DNA of 64,000 bases from Rotaria socialis (Eukaryota > Rotifera > Eurotatoria > Philodinida > Philodinidae), in assembly GCA_905331475.1 (NCBI GenBank), contig CAJNYU010004543.1:44715-108714 (forward strand), given 5' to 3'. How positions within the stretch are numbered: position 1 is the stretch's first letter; every line of letters begins with the position of its first letter. Shown piece after piece: positions 51,738-61,867 of this stretch. The notes under the pieces are model-generated. The model saw only the letters and a list, made by a program, of their open reading frames with translations, did not search any database and had not been told where the DNA came from. The position numbers and the translations under genes are program-made.

Positions 51738-53359
51738 TTAGCGTCTTTGTTGATATTGATTTCGAATATGATTGAAAAGAGTACGAAGCTCTTGATTATT
51801 TGGTAATTGTATATGAAAATATCGTCCCAATGTAATCATGATGAACATAAGAAATAAAAGATTAAAATGTGTTATAATTAAATGTAAAACCAGTATCAAT
51901 AAATTAAATACAACAATAATCAAACAGATAATTATGGTTAACAGGTTTATATCTGATGGATGACGTTTATAACAAATGAGAAAAAAATATATACCAATAA
52001 ATACTATTCGAAATAAGGTCATTAACGGAGAAAAATCAAATAGAAATTTTGTTAATGTTTCAACAAACGATGGCAACCATTGTGTGAAGAACACTGATAG
52101 AAATGAGACAATAACATATGAAAAAATTGACCCAAAGAATATTAACGTTGTGATTGTTAATAGAACAAATAAACAAATATATAAAGTTTTTTTCAATTCA
52201 AATAATTCATTTTCCAGTGTATGAATACGACGATATAAATTTGATAAATGTTTTTCGATTTGTTGCTCATCTAATAGAGTTTTATTTGTGGTTGGACTAT
52301 TTACAGTGGACGTTGAAACATTCATTAGATTTTCTTCATCTTCAGGACTGATTAAAGTAGTTTTCAAACAATTATTTCGAATATGTATGGCGAAATTTCC
52401 TCGGCATAGTGCTTCTTTGCAAACATTACATTGAACCTAGATGATTAACAAATTTCAATATTAAAAACAAGAAAATATCATGTAAGCATAGGCGGCGGGT
52501 CCATTAGGCTTGGGGAGACTCAAGCCTCCCCTAAAAAATGGAGAAAGCTTAGGGAGGTTCTTTTAATTTGCAAAAAGTTGTAGATCTCATCTTTAACGTA
52601 GACACGATCGGGAAAATTTCGATCGATTGTTCTTTAACACTTAGTCTATTGCTCATGAAGATTAACAAAATGATGAAAAGAACTACTAAAAACGGCAAAT
52701 ACGACGCAGAATCTTGACCGGTAACAAATGTCGCATGAATTTTCAAAATGTATGTGAGGGTGATCAGTAGAAAATGTTTTTTATCTTTGTTTTTGTTTGC
52801 TCTACTCTCCTGAAATTTGTTTTTTGAATTTTTGTGTTCTTATTGATCATTTTCTGAAAAATAAATATGACAGTACTATTTTTCATTATTTTACACGTTT
52901 TGAGAAAAGTAGAATCAGAAGTAAATTATCAACAAACCATCTATTAGTTCCAGATTTTTTTGTTTTTAGTTTCACCTCTCATCTTCCTCGTTCTGTGGAA
53001 AAACAACTTCATCCTTGTACATATCATCAGAGAATCCTAATAAACTTCTATCATACCTCCAGTTCATCGAGAATATTTCTTAAAACATGGCTTGTGATTT
53101 TCAGATCATTCGGAGTTGCAATCGATGCTCGACAACAAGGACATTGCCGTAGTTTTCTTATACAACGATTACAAAATGAATTTTCACATGCAACATGTGT
53201 TTGTGGATCAATTAAAGGATCTAAACATATTGGACAGATTAATGATCGTGATATTTTATCTTCATTAACATATGTATAATTATTTGCTAATGCTAATTCA
53301 CGATTAGTTGTTGTCGTACGAAACATCATTCGTAACTGATTCAATAATGTAGACGGCAT
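51738..53359 (-). CDS. RING-finger protein with TRAF-like finger and multi-pass membrane tail
   Basis: Exons 53057-53359 and 51738-52436 (334 codons, 333 aa) around a 620-nt intron. Residues about 40-75 form a RING-type finger: CPICLDPLIDPQTHVACENSFCNRC...CPCC. The usual His after the third Cys (CGH) is replaced (CEN). After the intron a Cys/His segment (CNVCKEALCRGNFAIHIRNNC) looks like a TRAF-type or small zinc finger. Then a coiled coil (IEKHLSNLYRRIHTLENELFELKK) and three or four hydrophobic helices (ICLFVLLTITTLIFFG; MTLFRIVFIGIYFFL; LLTIIICLIIVVFNLLILVLHLI; LLFLMFIMITLGRYF) follow. Probable membrane-bound E3 ubiquitin ligase. Last gene of the tight minus-strand cluster; ATG lies 6 nt after ATTTTAG. 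Confidence 0.8.
52486..52562. repeat. Possible transposon end inside the RING-gene intron
   Basis: The stretch starting CATAGGCGGCGGGTCCATTA, with a GGGGAG...CTCCCC stem, is GC-rich in an AT-rich intron and looks like a transposon end. No partner end or target duplication was found, so it is only a candidate fragment. Confidence 0.3.
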
Positions 53360-53414
53360 GTTTATCTAAAATAAAAATAAATTCTGCTCGTTTTCTTCCT
53401 CTCGAAATTTTATT

Positions 53415-53942
53415 TCATATGAGTTGACATAGACTACGATAGATCAATACAATACAATTGACATCTATCCATATATACAAAAGTATATCATTCGGCAAGC
53501 CTTGCTTGAAATGTAGATTAAGCCATATCGTTAAAATGACTGTTAGAATTTTTAAAATAAAAAAGAATAAACGATACGCTAAACCATGATGTGTACCAAA
53601 ACCATAAATATATAATGAATAACCCGTAAATAAAAGTATTGCCATATTGGACATAGAATTGATCGAATCAAGTATTTGACGTTGTTCATTAAATGATAAG
53701 CATAATTGGCCAGAAAGTTCTTGTTTTGAATTTATTAAAGAAATTTTACTATTGAAAGAATTCAGAAATGATATTTGAGAAAATAAACTTTGATTTATAT
53801 TTCGTATGTCATGTAGTTCATCTTTTATTTTAATCACTTCTTGACTTAAATAAACAATATCAGATAAATATAGAAGAAATATTGTCGTATAGAAACCAAC
53901 AATAACACCGAATATAATCGATATTAAATTCGTTTCATTCAT
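53415..53942 (-). CDS. Small membrane protein with coiled coil, 175 aa (cluster gene 3)
   Basis: Single exon. N-terminal hydrophobic helix (about 6-30, LISIIFGVIVGFYTTIFLLYL), a long polar helical region (about 32-95, EVIKIKDELHDIRN...LSGQLCLSFNEQRQILDSIN), then two or three more hydrophobic helices (MAILLFTGYSLYIYGF; FFFILKILTVILTIWL; YIWIDVNCIVLIYRSL). One helix, a coiled coil, then further helices is the same plan as cluster gene 1. Stop 55 nt before the RING gene start; ATG lies about 17 nt after TTTTTATTTTAG. No family recognised. The topology recalls Get1/WRB-type receptors, an analogy only. Confidence 0.65.
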   Translation of the reverse strand: MNETNLISIIFGVIVGFYTTIFLLYLSDIVYLSQEVIKIKDELHDIRNINQSLFSQISFLNSFNSKISLINSKQELSGQLCLSFNEQRQILDSINSMSNMAILLFTGYSLYIYGFGTHHGLAYRLFFFILKILTVILTIWLNLHFKQGLPNDILLYIWIDVNCIVLIYRSLCQLI

Positions 53943-54025
53943 AGATATATTAATATTCTTCTAAAATAAAAATCAGTACAATCACTAAAAATTCTATTCA
54001 TAATAAATTTTATGTTTTCTTTCAT

Positions 54026-54580
54026 TCATCTATTCCATAATCGCACAATAGCAAACGAAACAATATACCACAACAAATATACAATAGTAAATGGTTTTAA
54101 ATGTCGAAGAAAATAATATTCCATTAGAATTCGTATTGATATTGATATCATAGCAAGAATAAATATGCAAAAATAATAAAAAACAAAATCTAGTACAATA
54201 TTTTCTTGTTCGCGCGTATGATATTGATCGTGAAATGATTCTTCTGGAGTATTTTTAAAACGTTGATTTAATATAAACAAAACTAATGATAATATGAAAG
54301 AAATATAAATTATCCATGAAAATATATTATACCAATATTCAATTGTATAACAACTATAGATTTTTATTGGCAATATGGGATTTAGATTGCCATTTAAAAC
54401 TAAATCATTACTTAAATTAAAACGTTGAGCAACACCTTCAGACCAATTAAAGGCAATTAATAGTGAAGATGATACTAAATCAAATAAATTTTTTAAACTA
54501 TCTGGTCGCATTACATAAATAATCGATAATGGTACGACTGAGCCAGCTGCTAAACCATACATAAACATTGGCAAACTCAT
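54026..54580 (-). CDS. Small multi-pass membrane protein, 184 aa (cluster gene 2)
   Basis: Single exon. Hydrophobic helices at about 5-24 (MYGLAAGSVVPLSIIYVM), 84-106 (NIFSWIIYISFILSLVLFIL), 128-150 (VLDFVFYYFCIFILAMISISI) and 163-182 (FTIVYLLWYIVSFAIVRLW). A loop with NLSN and other Asn-rich turns lies between the first two, and a polar loop with paired acids and basics (TPEESFHDQYHTREQE) between the second and third. ATG lies 3 nt after ATCAATCTAG, with a stronger TTTCAG 31 nt upstream. The stop is 83 nt before gene 3. No known family recognised. Confidence 0.65.
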   Translation of the reverse strand: MSLPMFMYGLAAGSVVPLSIIYVMRPDSLKNLFDLVSSSLLIAFNWSEGVAQRFNLSNDLVLNGNLNPILPIKIYSCYTIEYWYNIFSWIIYISFILSLVLFILNQRFKNTPEESFHDQYHTREQENIVLDFVFYYFCIFILAMISISIRILMEYYFLRHLKPFTIVYLLWYIVSFAIVRLWNR

Positions 54581-54626
54581 GGTCTAGATTGATTCTTTTG
54601 ATATTAAAATCTGAAACATGAAAAAT

Positions 54627-55112
54627 TCAACGAATAAAAAGACGAATAAACAAGAAAATAAACAGTAACCAAGCTAAGCTTGAATACTCGAAATGCTTAA
54701 GTGATGTATAAAATATAGAGATCAGTAAATAAGATATGATATTTACAATATATAATAGTTTAATAGTTTGACTTGCGAGTCGATTAGAAACACATGTATG
54801 AAAAATATAAAGAATAAATGTATAAAGAATAAATGATGGTGATAGAAGTTTCAAAGGAGAAACTATGGCACGTGTTGATAAACTTATAAGATGTAATAAT
54901 GAAAATCTTTGTTCAATATTATGTAGATTTTTTTTCACACCATTACGTTCATGGCGAAGTTTATTTAATTCATTTGAGCAGTCTGATAATTCTTTTGAAT
55001 TATTAGAATTCGAAAGATTTTTACTATTTTTAAATGGTTGATAATAAATTAATATGAAAATAATTAAAGCACCGGTTAAAATAACTGTTGTTGTTGAAAT
55101 AGAATTGAGCAT
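54627..55112 (-). CDS. Small membrane protein with coiled coil, 161 aa (cluster gene 1)
   Basis: Single exon. One N-terminal membrane helix (about 7-25, TTTVILTGALIIFILIYY), a Ser/Asn linker, a coiled coil (about 45-75, CSNELNKLRHERNGVKKNLHNIEQRF), then about three hydrophobic helices (FILYTFILYIFHTC; IKLLYIVNIISYLLISIFY; LAWLLFIFLFIRLFI). ATG directly follows CCATCAG with no UTR between, which is hard to explain except by splicing onto a leader. First gene of the minus-strand cluster, with the CYP20A1 gene diverging 513 nt upstream. No family recognised. Confidence 0.65.
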   Translation of the reverse strand: MLNSISTTTVILTGALIIFILIYYQPFKNSKNLSNSNNSKELSDCSNELNKLRHERNGVKKNLHNIEQRFSLLHLISLSTRAIVSPLKLLSPSFILYTFILYIFHTCVSNRLASQTIKLLYIVNIISYLLISIFYTSLKHFEYSSLAWLLFIFLFIRLFIR

Positions 55113-55625
55113 CTGATGGAAAATAAAGTACGATTATAAAGTTTTATATTCTTCCGTCATAGAACTTCTAGAAATATATTTTGTTTTCTAAGCAAAGATT
55201 AGTGAATTGAATGTACCAATCGAACAAATGAATAGAGTGTGCTACTATCGATAAAAAGCTATATTTCTAGGCGAATGGAGTATTATTACTGTAGAATATT
55301 TTTTTTGTAAACATAATTCTATTAAAAAAAAAAGAAAATAACAATAATATAACTAAAGGGAATTTATTATATATTTTGATGGTAATTGGCTACTGCATGG
55401 CATGTTTTAGAACTTCAGTGTCGTTTGTATTAATAATATTGTTTTAAATAGAATTCACTCGGGTGTGGGTGTATCATAAACATAAATGACAGTTAAGGCT
55501 AGTTATCTGATAACACATAGTAAAAGACAACTCATTATCATCATGTGTCAATATTATAAATAGACTCAATTTATATTTACTAGAAAAGAAAAATATTTTA
55601 TCAGTTACACGTACGAAACATAGTT
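55113..55625. promoter_or_regulatory. Divergent intergenic region
   Basis: Separates the minus-strand cluster from the plus-strand CYP20A1 gene, so it likely holds both promoters. AT-rich; TATAAA-like strings exist but none is convincing. A CAGTTACACG...AAACATAG stretch just before the CYP20A1 ATG could be a splice acceptor. Confidence 0.35.
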
Positions 55626-57056
55626 ATGCTTGCGATTATAATAGCTTATGTTGTTGTTGTGTTGAGTATTATTATTTATTTTATCATACGTCATAGTTCA
55701 AAAGAAAAATTTAATGTACCAGGAGTAAATGCATCCGATTCCAAAATGGGTAATCTTAATGATATAGGTCAAGCCGGCAGTCTTCATGAATATTTGACTA
55801 CGTTACATAAAAAGTTCGGTCCAATTGTGTCGTTCTATTGGGGCCAACAACGAGTAGTTAGTATAGCATCACCAGAAGCATTTCATGAAACACGACGTTT
55901 ATTTGATCGACCAGTATCCCTTTTTGCTCAATTTGAACCGTTAATCGGTCCTAATAGTATTCAATATGCTAATGGTGACGTTGGTCAACATCGTCGAAAG
56001 AATCATTATGATCCTGCTTTGTCAACTATCGCTCTTCGGACACAAATTTTCCCTATATTTAAACGTGTTTTAAATGACAGAATAGTTTCATGGAAAAAAA
56101 ATGAAGAACAGCCTATAGCACTACATGCTGAAATGTTATCTATAGCTATTGAATCGATAACCTTGACTGCTTTTGGTATCTCGGTGTCACGTCATGATGG
56201 AGATCGTATTGAACAAGCTTACAATGTATGTTGGCATGAAATGGAACTACGTGTACAAGGACGTTCTGTAGATTCGGCACGTCAAATTGAATTTGATAAA
56301 GCACGAAGTTTTCTTTTAGAAAAAGTGAAACAAATCATTGTTCAACGTCGTCAACGATTAGGTGATGATCATAAATGTTTTATTGATTATTTATTAGATG
56401 ATGATCAATCTATGATTAGCGAGGAACATATATGTGATGAAGTTATTACTATGCTTGTTGGTGGATTTCATACAACAGGAAATCTTCTTACGTGGATTTT
56501 CTATTATTTAGCAAAACATCCAAATGTTCAAGAGCGTCTCTTCGATGAACTTATTAAAACATACAGTACGAAGTTTCCATCATTTGAACAAATCGATCAG
56601 ATGTCTTATTTAACAAATATTATCAATGAATCATTACGTCTTTCAGTATTAGCACCATGGGCAGCTCGAGTCTCAACTGACGACAACATAAGTATTTGTG
56701 GATATAAAATTCCCGCCGGTACTCCTATTATTCACGCTCTTGGTGTTGTTTTACAAGATGATCAAATTTGGACAAATCCAAATGAATTTAATCCCGATCG
56801 ATTCGATCAGATGAATAGAAGAACACTTCCAACATTGGCTTTTTCACCATTTGGATTTGCCGGTAAACGAATTTGTCCTGGTTATCGTTTTGCACAATAT
56901 GAAGCAGGCTTGATTGTAGCCAGCGTCATACATAGATATAAAGTAACATTAACTGACGCAAAAAGTTCAGTAATACCAATACATGGTTTAGTAACAGCTC
57001 CTAAAGATGAAATATTTGTACAATTTAATCCACGATATTCACATTTTGTGCCTTAA
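55626..57056 (+). CDS. CYP20A1: Cytochrome P450 20A1-like, single exon
   Basis: Microsomal haem monooxygenase fold, 476 aa. N-terminal anchor helix (LAIIIAYVVVVLSIIIYFII), then the CYP20-specific block GNLNDIGQAGSLHEYL...LHKKFGPIVSFYWG. I-helix equivalent MLVGGFHTTGNLL, ExxR NESLRL, and the PERF-type region FNPDRFDQM preceded by ALGVVLQDDQIW, a CYP20A1 marker. The haem ligand loop is FGFAGKRICPG with the expected Cys, so the active site looks functional. As I recall it, vertebrate CYP20A1 has a degenerate haem loop, so the canonical one here would be ancestral-like. CYP20A1 is an orphan enzyme with no settled substrate. No introns, unusual next to its many-exon neighbours. Confidence 0.88.
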   Translation: MLAIIIAYVVVVLSIIIYFIIRHSSKEKFNVPGVNASDSKMGNLNDIGQAGSLHEYLTTLHKKFGPIVSFYWGQQRVVSIASPEAFHETRRLFDRPVSLFAQFEPLIGPNSIQYANGDVGQHRRKNHYDPALSTIALRTQIFPIFKRVLNDRIVSWKKNEEQPIALHAEMLSIAIESITLTAFGISVSRHDGDRIEQAYNVCWHEMELRVQGRSVDSARQIEFDKARSFLLEKVKQIIVQRRQRLGDDHKCFIDYLLDDDQSMISEEHICDEVITMLVGGFHTTGNLLTWIFYYLAKHPNVQERLFDELIKTYSTKFPSFEQIDQMSYLTNIINESLRLSVLAPWAARVSTDDNISICGYKIPAGTPIIHALGVVLQDDQIWTNPNEFNPDRFDQMNRRTLPTLAFSPFGFAGKRICPGYRFAQYEAGLIVASVIHRYKVTLTDAKSSVIPIHGLVTAPKDEIFVQFNPRYSHFVP

Positions 57057-57721
57057 TTTTATTATAACATGAAATATAAATTAGCTTTATAGTTTTTTTT
57101 TCAATTTTTCAATTGTTGATTTCAATGTTTGTCTATTTTACGAATAAAAATTTTCTTTGTTTAGTTAAACTATTATTATTATTAACGCTAGAAATATCCT
57201 ACTATTTGAACGAAAGATATCATTATTTCTATTGATTGGCGAATACCGAATACGAATAATAGAAACCAAAACGGTTAGTCCAATCCAAATACAATAATAC
57301 AAGCAGTGTCATTGACGAAAGCCAATACGTTTTGGGTGATGAAATTTATTGCATCAGCTTTTTTCTCGTTTAGTAGAGCCTACTATTTTTATGAATGTTC
57401 GTTTTTTTTCTCGAAATCATTTATTAGTCATTTGGTTTCGATTAAAGTAAGTCATATCGGTACTTTTAATGCATATGTAAACTGCTTGTCATGATTATTA
57501 CATCACACAGTAGTTTTCATGACAGATGTCATTTATTTTTTCAATCTATTTTTTTAATTCACGTTACGCTTCTAAATCGCCGAAAATGAAATTTTTCATG
57601 TAGGAGTGCAATACTATAGTGTATATATATCGCTAGAATCTATTATTGTTTCAATAATATATTATTCATAGTTATCTAAAATTATATATCGTTAATGTAC
57701 ATTCGTTTTTCTAGATCTTAA
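57057..57721. other. Intergenic, no gene recognised
   Basis: AT-rich. AATAAAAATT near 57142 could end the CYP20A1 transcript. The frame 57306-57494 is unconvincing. Confidence 0.4.
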
Positions 57722-58963
57722 ATGTCTGGTACGATGAATGCCCTGCGAATATTAGATTCAAATCAAAATATTCGTTTAAATGAGTCAAAACCTCGTCGTC
57801 GAAGTATTTCAATAAGCTTATTAGAAACAACAACGCCACTGTTTAAGCCATTGTCATCATCATCCGAACAGAATGAAATAAATTCCTTGTCGCCATATGA
57901 AAAATTAGCATTATGGAAAACAACTTTTGAAAAACATTTAAATCATATTTATTTAAATAAACTTAAAGAACTTGATAATTTATTATCTCAGGGAAACAAT
58001 CAAATTGATATTGAATTTGATAAAATACCATCATTGAAGCAATCAATTATAATTACAAATCGTCAACAAACAACTGATCATACATATGATGATATGGAAT
58101 TTGATTATTCGAATGGTCAATCATTTGATTTAACAAGTAATAATATATTACTTTCTACATCAAATAATCATACATTAATCTATGATGATATTAAATCAAA
58201 TTTAATTCTATATAATAAGCAATCAAAATTAAATTCGTATCTATGGGATGTTAATGAATATGGTGAACCATGTGACTTATCATATTCATATTATTTAAAT
58301 CTATATTGTATAATAACAAATCGGGGCTTATTTACATGGTCCGTGGAAGATCCGTATGTACCGTTATACATCGATTCAATTAGATCCATAGCAGGAAACC
58401 GTCTATGGGCAATAGCATCAACAGATACACGATCGGATGTATTTATATTATTTAAATCAGGTAGTTATATTGAAAGATGGAATTCAATAAGCGGATCGAA
58501 ATCTTGGCAACATATAAAACGTTGGTCAAATCATGATCTATTTGAACGTAATGATCAACGTGTAAGAACAATTCGTATGACATCGAAGTATGTTGCATGG
58601 ACTGTCGAATCTACAAAAACATTTGAATGGAGAGTTGATTTACTTGATTATGATTTACGAATGCTTCGACACGGTATTAAAATAGATCATTTGGATAGAT
58701 CTTCGTCATGTTTATTATCTAATTTTGGCTTTGAACAATTTCTCATTATTGATAGTAATTGTCATTTATTGTTTTTACTTGATACCAATGGTTCTATGAA
58801 ATTAAAAAATGATTTTACGATGGAAAAACGTATTAAAAATGCTGTTTTAATGAAAAATAATAATCAACAATGGCTTGTTGTTCGATTAGAACAACCAAAT
58901 CAATTGTATTTTATTCCTTTATTAAACAAAACAGTACAAACAACAATAAATGAACACATTTAG
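57722..58963 (+). CDS. Hypothetical beta-propeller-like protein, 413 aa, single exon
   Basis: Uninterrupted frame from ATG 57722 (7 nt after TTTTTCTAG) to TAG. The N-terminal 130 residues are polar and helical, with basic and Ser-rich patches (SKPRRRSISIS; YEKLALWKTTFEKHLNHIYLNKLKELDNLL). The rest alternates beta-like strands of about 40 residues: FDLTSNNILLSTSNNHTLIY, SYYLNLYCIITNRGLFTWS, GNRLWAIASTDTRSDVFILF, MTSKYVAWTVESTKTFEW, LSNFGFEQFLIIDSNCHLLFLLD and NNQQWLVVRLEQPNQLYFIPL. That periodicity suggests a WD40/NHL-like beta-propeller, without canonical WD dipeptides. Function unknown. Confidence 0.6.
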   Translation: MSGTMNALRILDSNQNIRLNESKPRRRSISISLLETTTPLFKPLSSSSEQNEINSLSPYEKLALWKTTFEKHLNHIYLNKLKELDNLLSQGNNQIDIEFDKIPSLKQSIIITNRQQTTDHTYDDMEFDYSNGQSFDLTSNNILLSTSNNHTLIYDDIKSNLILYNKQSKLNSYLWDVNEYGEPCDLSYSYYLNLYCIITNRGLFTWSVEDPYVPLYIDSIRSIAGNRLWAIASTDTRSDVFILFKSGSYIERWNSISGSKSWQHIKRWSNHDLFERNDQRVRTIRMTSKYVAWTVESTKTFEWRVDLLDYDLRMLRHGIKIDHLDRSSSCLLSNFGFEQFLIIDSNCHLLFLLDTNGSMKLKNDFTMEKRIKNAVLMKNNNQQWLVVRLEQPNQLYFIPLLNKTVQTTINEHI

Positions 58964-59620
58964 TTATTAGTTTTTGATATATACATGTTTTTTGAGTGTT
59001 TAATTTCATTTTAAGTATAAAAAATTGAATAAAAATTTAGCACCGAGTAAAGGAACAAATTCCAAAGCCACATAAAGAATGTTGAGTTCAACTTTCAATC
59101 TAAGTAAACTTTTCGAGAGAGAAAAATATCACATAAACTTATTTTAGTCATTGCAATATGCCATTACTTTGTAGGAACCTTTTTAAGGATGCTCAGTATT
59201 TTAATAGTTAATTTGTTGCATTAGATTGTTGTACGGATGTAAAAAAAATTCATAGTGATTGATAATGGAACCGGTGAAAATTTTTCCAAAACGACAAGGA
59301 AAACAAATCATACAATAAATATCAAAATCATTCTATCGATTGATATTTACAAAGATATAAAGTACCATCAATGTTTAGATTCTGAAGAAAACCGCGTAAT
59401 TCTATATAAAATATCATGGATTATGCTTTTGTTTGATGAACTTTATTTAGAATATGTCAAGCAGGTGCTTGCCACAATATATATATATATAAAAACCAAA
59501 TGAATTCTGCAGATACAAGTGAGTCGATAAATTTCACTACTGAAAAACATGTAAGTAGTACAAGTGAATTAGTTAGTTTTGTAATTTTAAACTTTTAAAA
59601 TCTAGTTCAAAAATATTACG
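58964..59620. other. Intergenic, no gene recognised
   Basis: Contains a TA microsatellite (about 59479-59491). The frame 59255-59503 is not credible as a gene. A TCTAG acceptor-like site lies at about 59601-59605, shortly before the next ATG. Confidence 0.4.
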
Positions 59621-60043
59621 ATGCGTTGGTATTGTTGTCTTTTACTTTTTCTTATTGCACTACTTTCAATATCAGCTTTGCCTACCGATGGTAATGCTAA
59701 TGAAAAGAGTTTATTAACTGTTGAAAATGAAGATAAACTCGATATGGCAATCGAAAATGAACTTTTGAACGATGAGGATGAAGATGAAATTGATGAAGAT
59801 GGAACTTTTGCTATTACTGAACGACATCACAAACAAGGAAAACCTCAAAAACACAAAAAACCTAAAGATAGTGATTCAGAAGAAGAAGAAGAAGATCACA
59901 AAAAAGATAAGAAGAAACCAAAAATAACAAAATGTTTTTGCTACCAAGTACAACCTTCGAAACATAAACCACAACAAAACCACCATAAAAAACCACGTAA
60001 TATTCGGATTAATTGTTTCAGAAAATGTATCGGTTATTTATAA
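59621..60043 (+). CDS. Small secreted charged peptide, 140 aa
   Basis: A clear signal peptide (MRWYCCLLLFLIALLSISALP, cut predicted near residue 20) is followed by an acidic block (NDEDEDEIDEDG), a mixed Lys/His/Glu stretch (RHHKQGKPQKHKKPKDSDSEEEEEDHKKDKKK) and a C-terminal domain with four Cys (ITKCFCYQV...INCFRKCIGYL) that could form two disulphides. It looks like an exported charged structural or host-defence-like protein; no family recognised. A TCTAG acceptor lies about 15 nt before the ATG. Downstream sequence (60044-60125) stays Ser/Lys/Glu-rich in another frame and may be an alternative 3' exon. Confidence 0.65.
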   Translation: MRWYCCLLLFLIALLSISALPTDGNANEKSLLTVENEDKLDMAIENELLNDEDEDEIDEDGTFAITERHHKQGKPQKHKKPKDSDSEEEEEDHKKDKKKPKITKCFCYQVQPSKHKPQQNHHKKPRNIRINCFRKCIGYL

Positions 60044-61867
60044 TAGAAAACTCCCATAAACCTCAGTCATCAACAGCTGAAATTTCATCAAAAGATCCAA
60101 AGAGTGAAGAAGATTCAAATGACCGTAAGAATTTTGTTTTGTTAATTAAAAATATCCTTTTGAATTTTACAGTAAATTAACAATGGTGGACGTCTATATT
60201 CCTGCCCTCGTCTCCGAATCGATTTGCTTCCTTTTTTGATTCGAAATGCTTCATAATAGAGTTTAACCTATGCTTTATTTTATCAATAAACTGTCCCACA
60301 CACCCATTCTATGCTTTCTTTTAACAATAAAAGCATACAGAGAATTTTTTCACCTGATACACTGACTAATAATATTTGTTAGATTTTGTGATCGAATATT
60401 TTTAGTAAAACATGAAGTATAACTATTTGTTCACTAAGAATTTTTTGTGACTCGTCATTTTGTTAACAATTATTTTAGTTTTCGATGCATTTTTTAAACT
60501 AAGATATTTGATGACGAACGATTTAGTGATACCGAACTTTGTCGACACCTATACATTTAAGCCAAAGAATCCAAATATGTCGCTAGCACTTTAAAAGTGT
60601 GCACTGTGTTTGCGCGAAAGCTTCCACTGGGAAAACCCGAAAAATTAAGAATAAAATACTCGCAATTCGTGAGGAAGCTAAAGCAAATATGTTGATTTAT
60701 GTCCTTTTTGCCTGAAAACATAACACGAGTTCTCTCAGTCTAATTGAATAATGAACTTAAAGTATCGATGAAGGATTCGTGGAAAAAATCAAAGTTGAAA
60801 TATAATCATGAATATGAGCGCAAACAAGTTGTGTCGATCTGCAAGATTTTGTTGATATTTGACTTTCCGAGCAGAGACGTGCGCAGGACAGGGCAAAAAT
60901 CGAAATCTTGATAGATAATTTCATAAATTCTATACATCTCTCTCTCTCTCTCTCTCTCTCTTTTGTAATCGGTCACTCATTAACGGTTCAATACTGCTAA
61001 ACTATGTAACAGTTGCTCATGATTTCTTCAATATTATTTGACTTTACACCACTTCAGCATCTATACATTGTTGCTACACGTATACAATTAGATTTGATCA
61101 TAATGCTCTTAGCAAGTTGTGACAAATAATCTATCTTATGTAAATGTGAAGGGCGCAATTTCTTCTCTTTATTCTTTTCATTTTCATAGAAATAATAGGG
61201 ATCTACGTATTTTTGATATTGGAACACTTTGAGTTTGAAATGGAATATTTCGAAAGAAAATACATCTAGAACTGTACAGAACAAGAGAGACGAAAACAAA
61301 TGCGTAGTCGGGAATCTCCAGAAGAACGCAAGAAAAAACTTAGCACTACTGTAGATATGTTACAAATGAACTTATTTAGTTATTATGTAAATATCATAAA
61401 ACATGTAAAAACCCGAGTTATTCTTTAATCAAATTTCTAAATTCGCTCTTTTGTGGAACTCACATATATTTTCGAAGAAAATTATGCTAATTAGTAGTTA
61501 AACTAATTATAGGTTTGGAAATTAACGTAGAGTTTTCCTTTGAGTTATTTTGAATTATTTTAGTAGGCATAAGGGATATACATGCATGTGAGTTCCACAC
61601 TGTAGCCCCAAAAGGGGATGCGCTAATAAGCTTTTCCGGAGAATTCCTAAATATCTGTTAGGCGCTGGAGGTGACCTATTGACTTTTTCTCAGCTGAAAT
61701 TGATTTTGTTCTAAAAAATGTGCCTTGTGGCAAATGATATCTTGACCTAAACTGTTCGGCAGGCTTGTACTCTCAGTGGGTCCCTTGTGAGAAGAAAATG
61801 CTAACTCATCTGAAAACGTTGAGTTACCACTGGACAAGCTGCATAGAATATTGAGTTCGGCATCAGC
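60044..61867. other. Gene-free region
   Basis: No coding region supported. Holds a CT microsatellite at about 60937-60962 and several chance frames. Confidence 0.5.

Noticed and set aside
48908-55112. Bacterial or viral origin for the run of small single-exon genes
   Set aside because: Spliced neighbours, rotifer-like composition, splice acceptors before the starts and no prokaryotic ribosome-binding sites argue for native genes.
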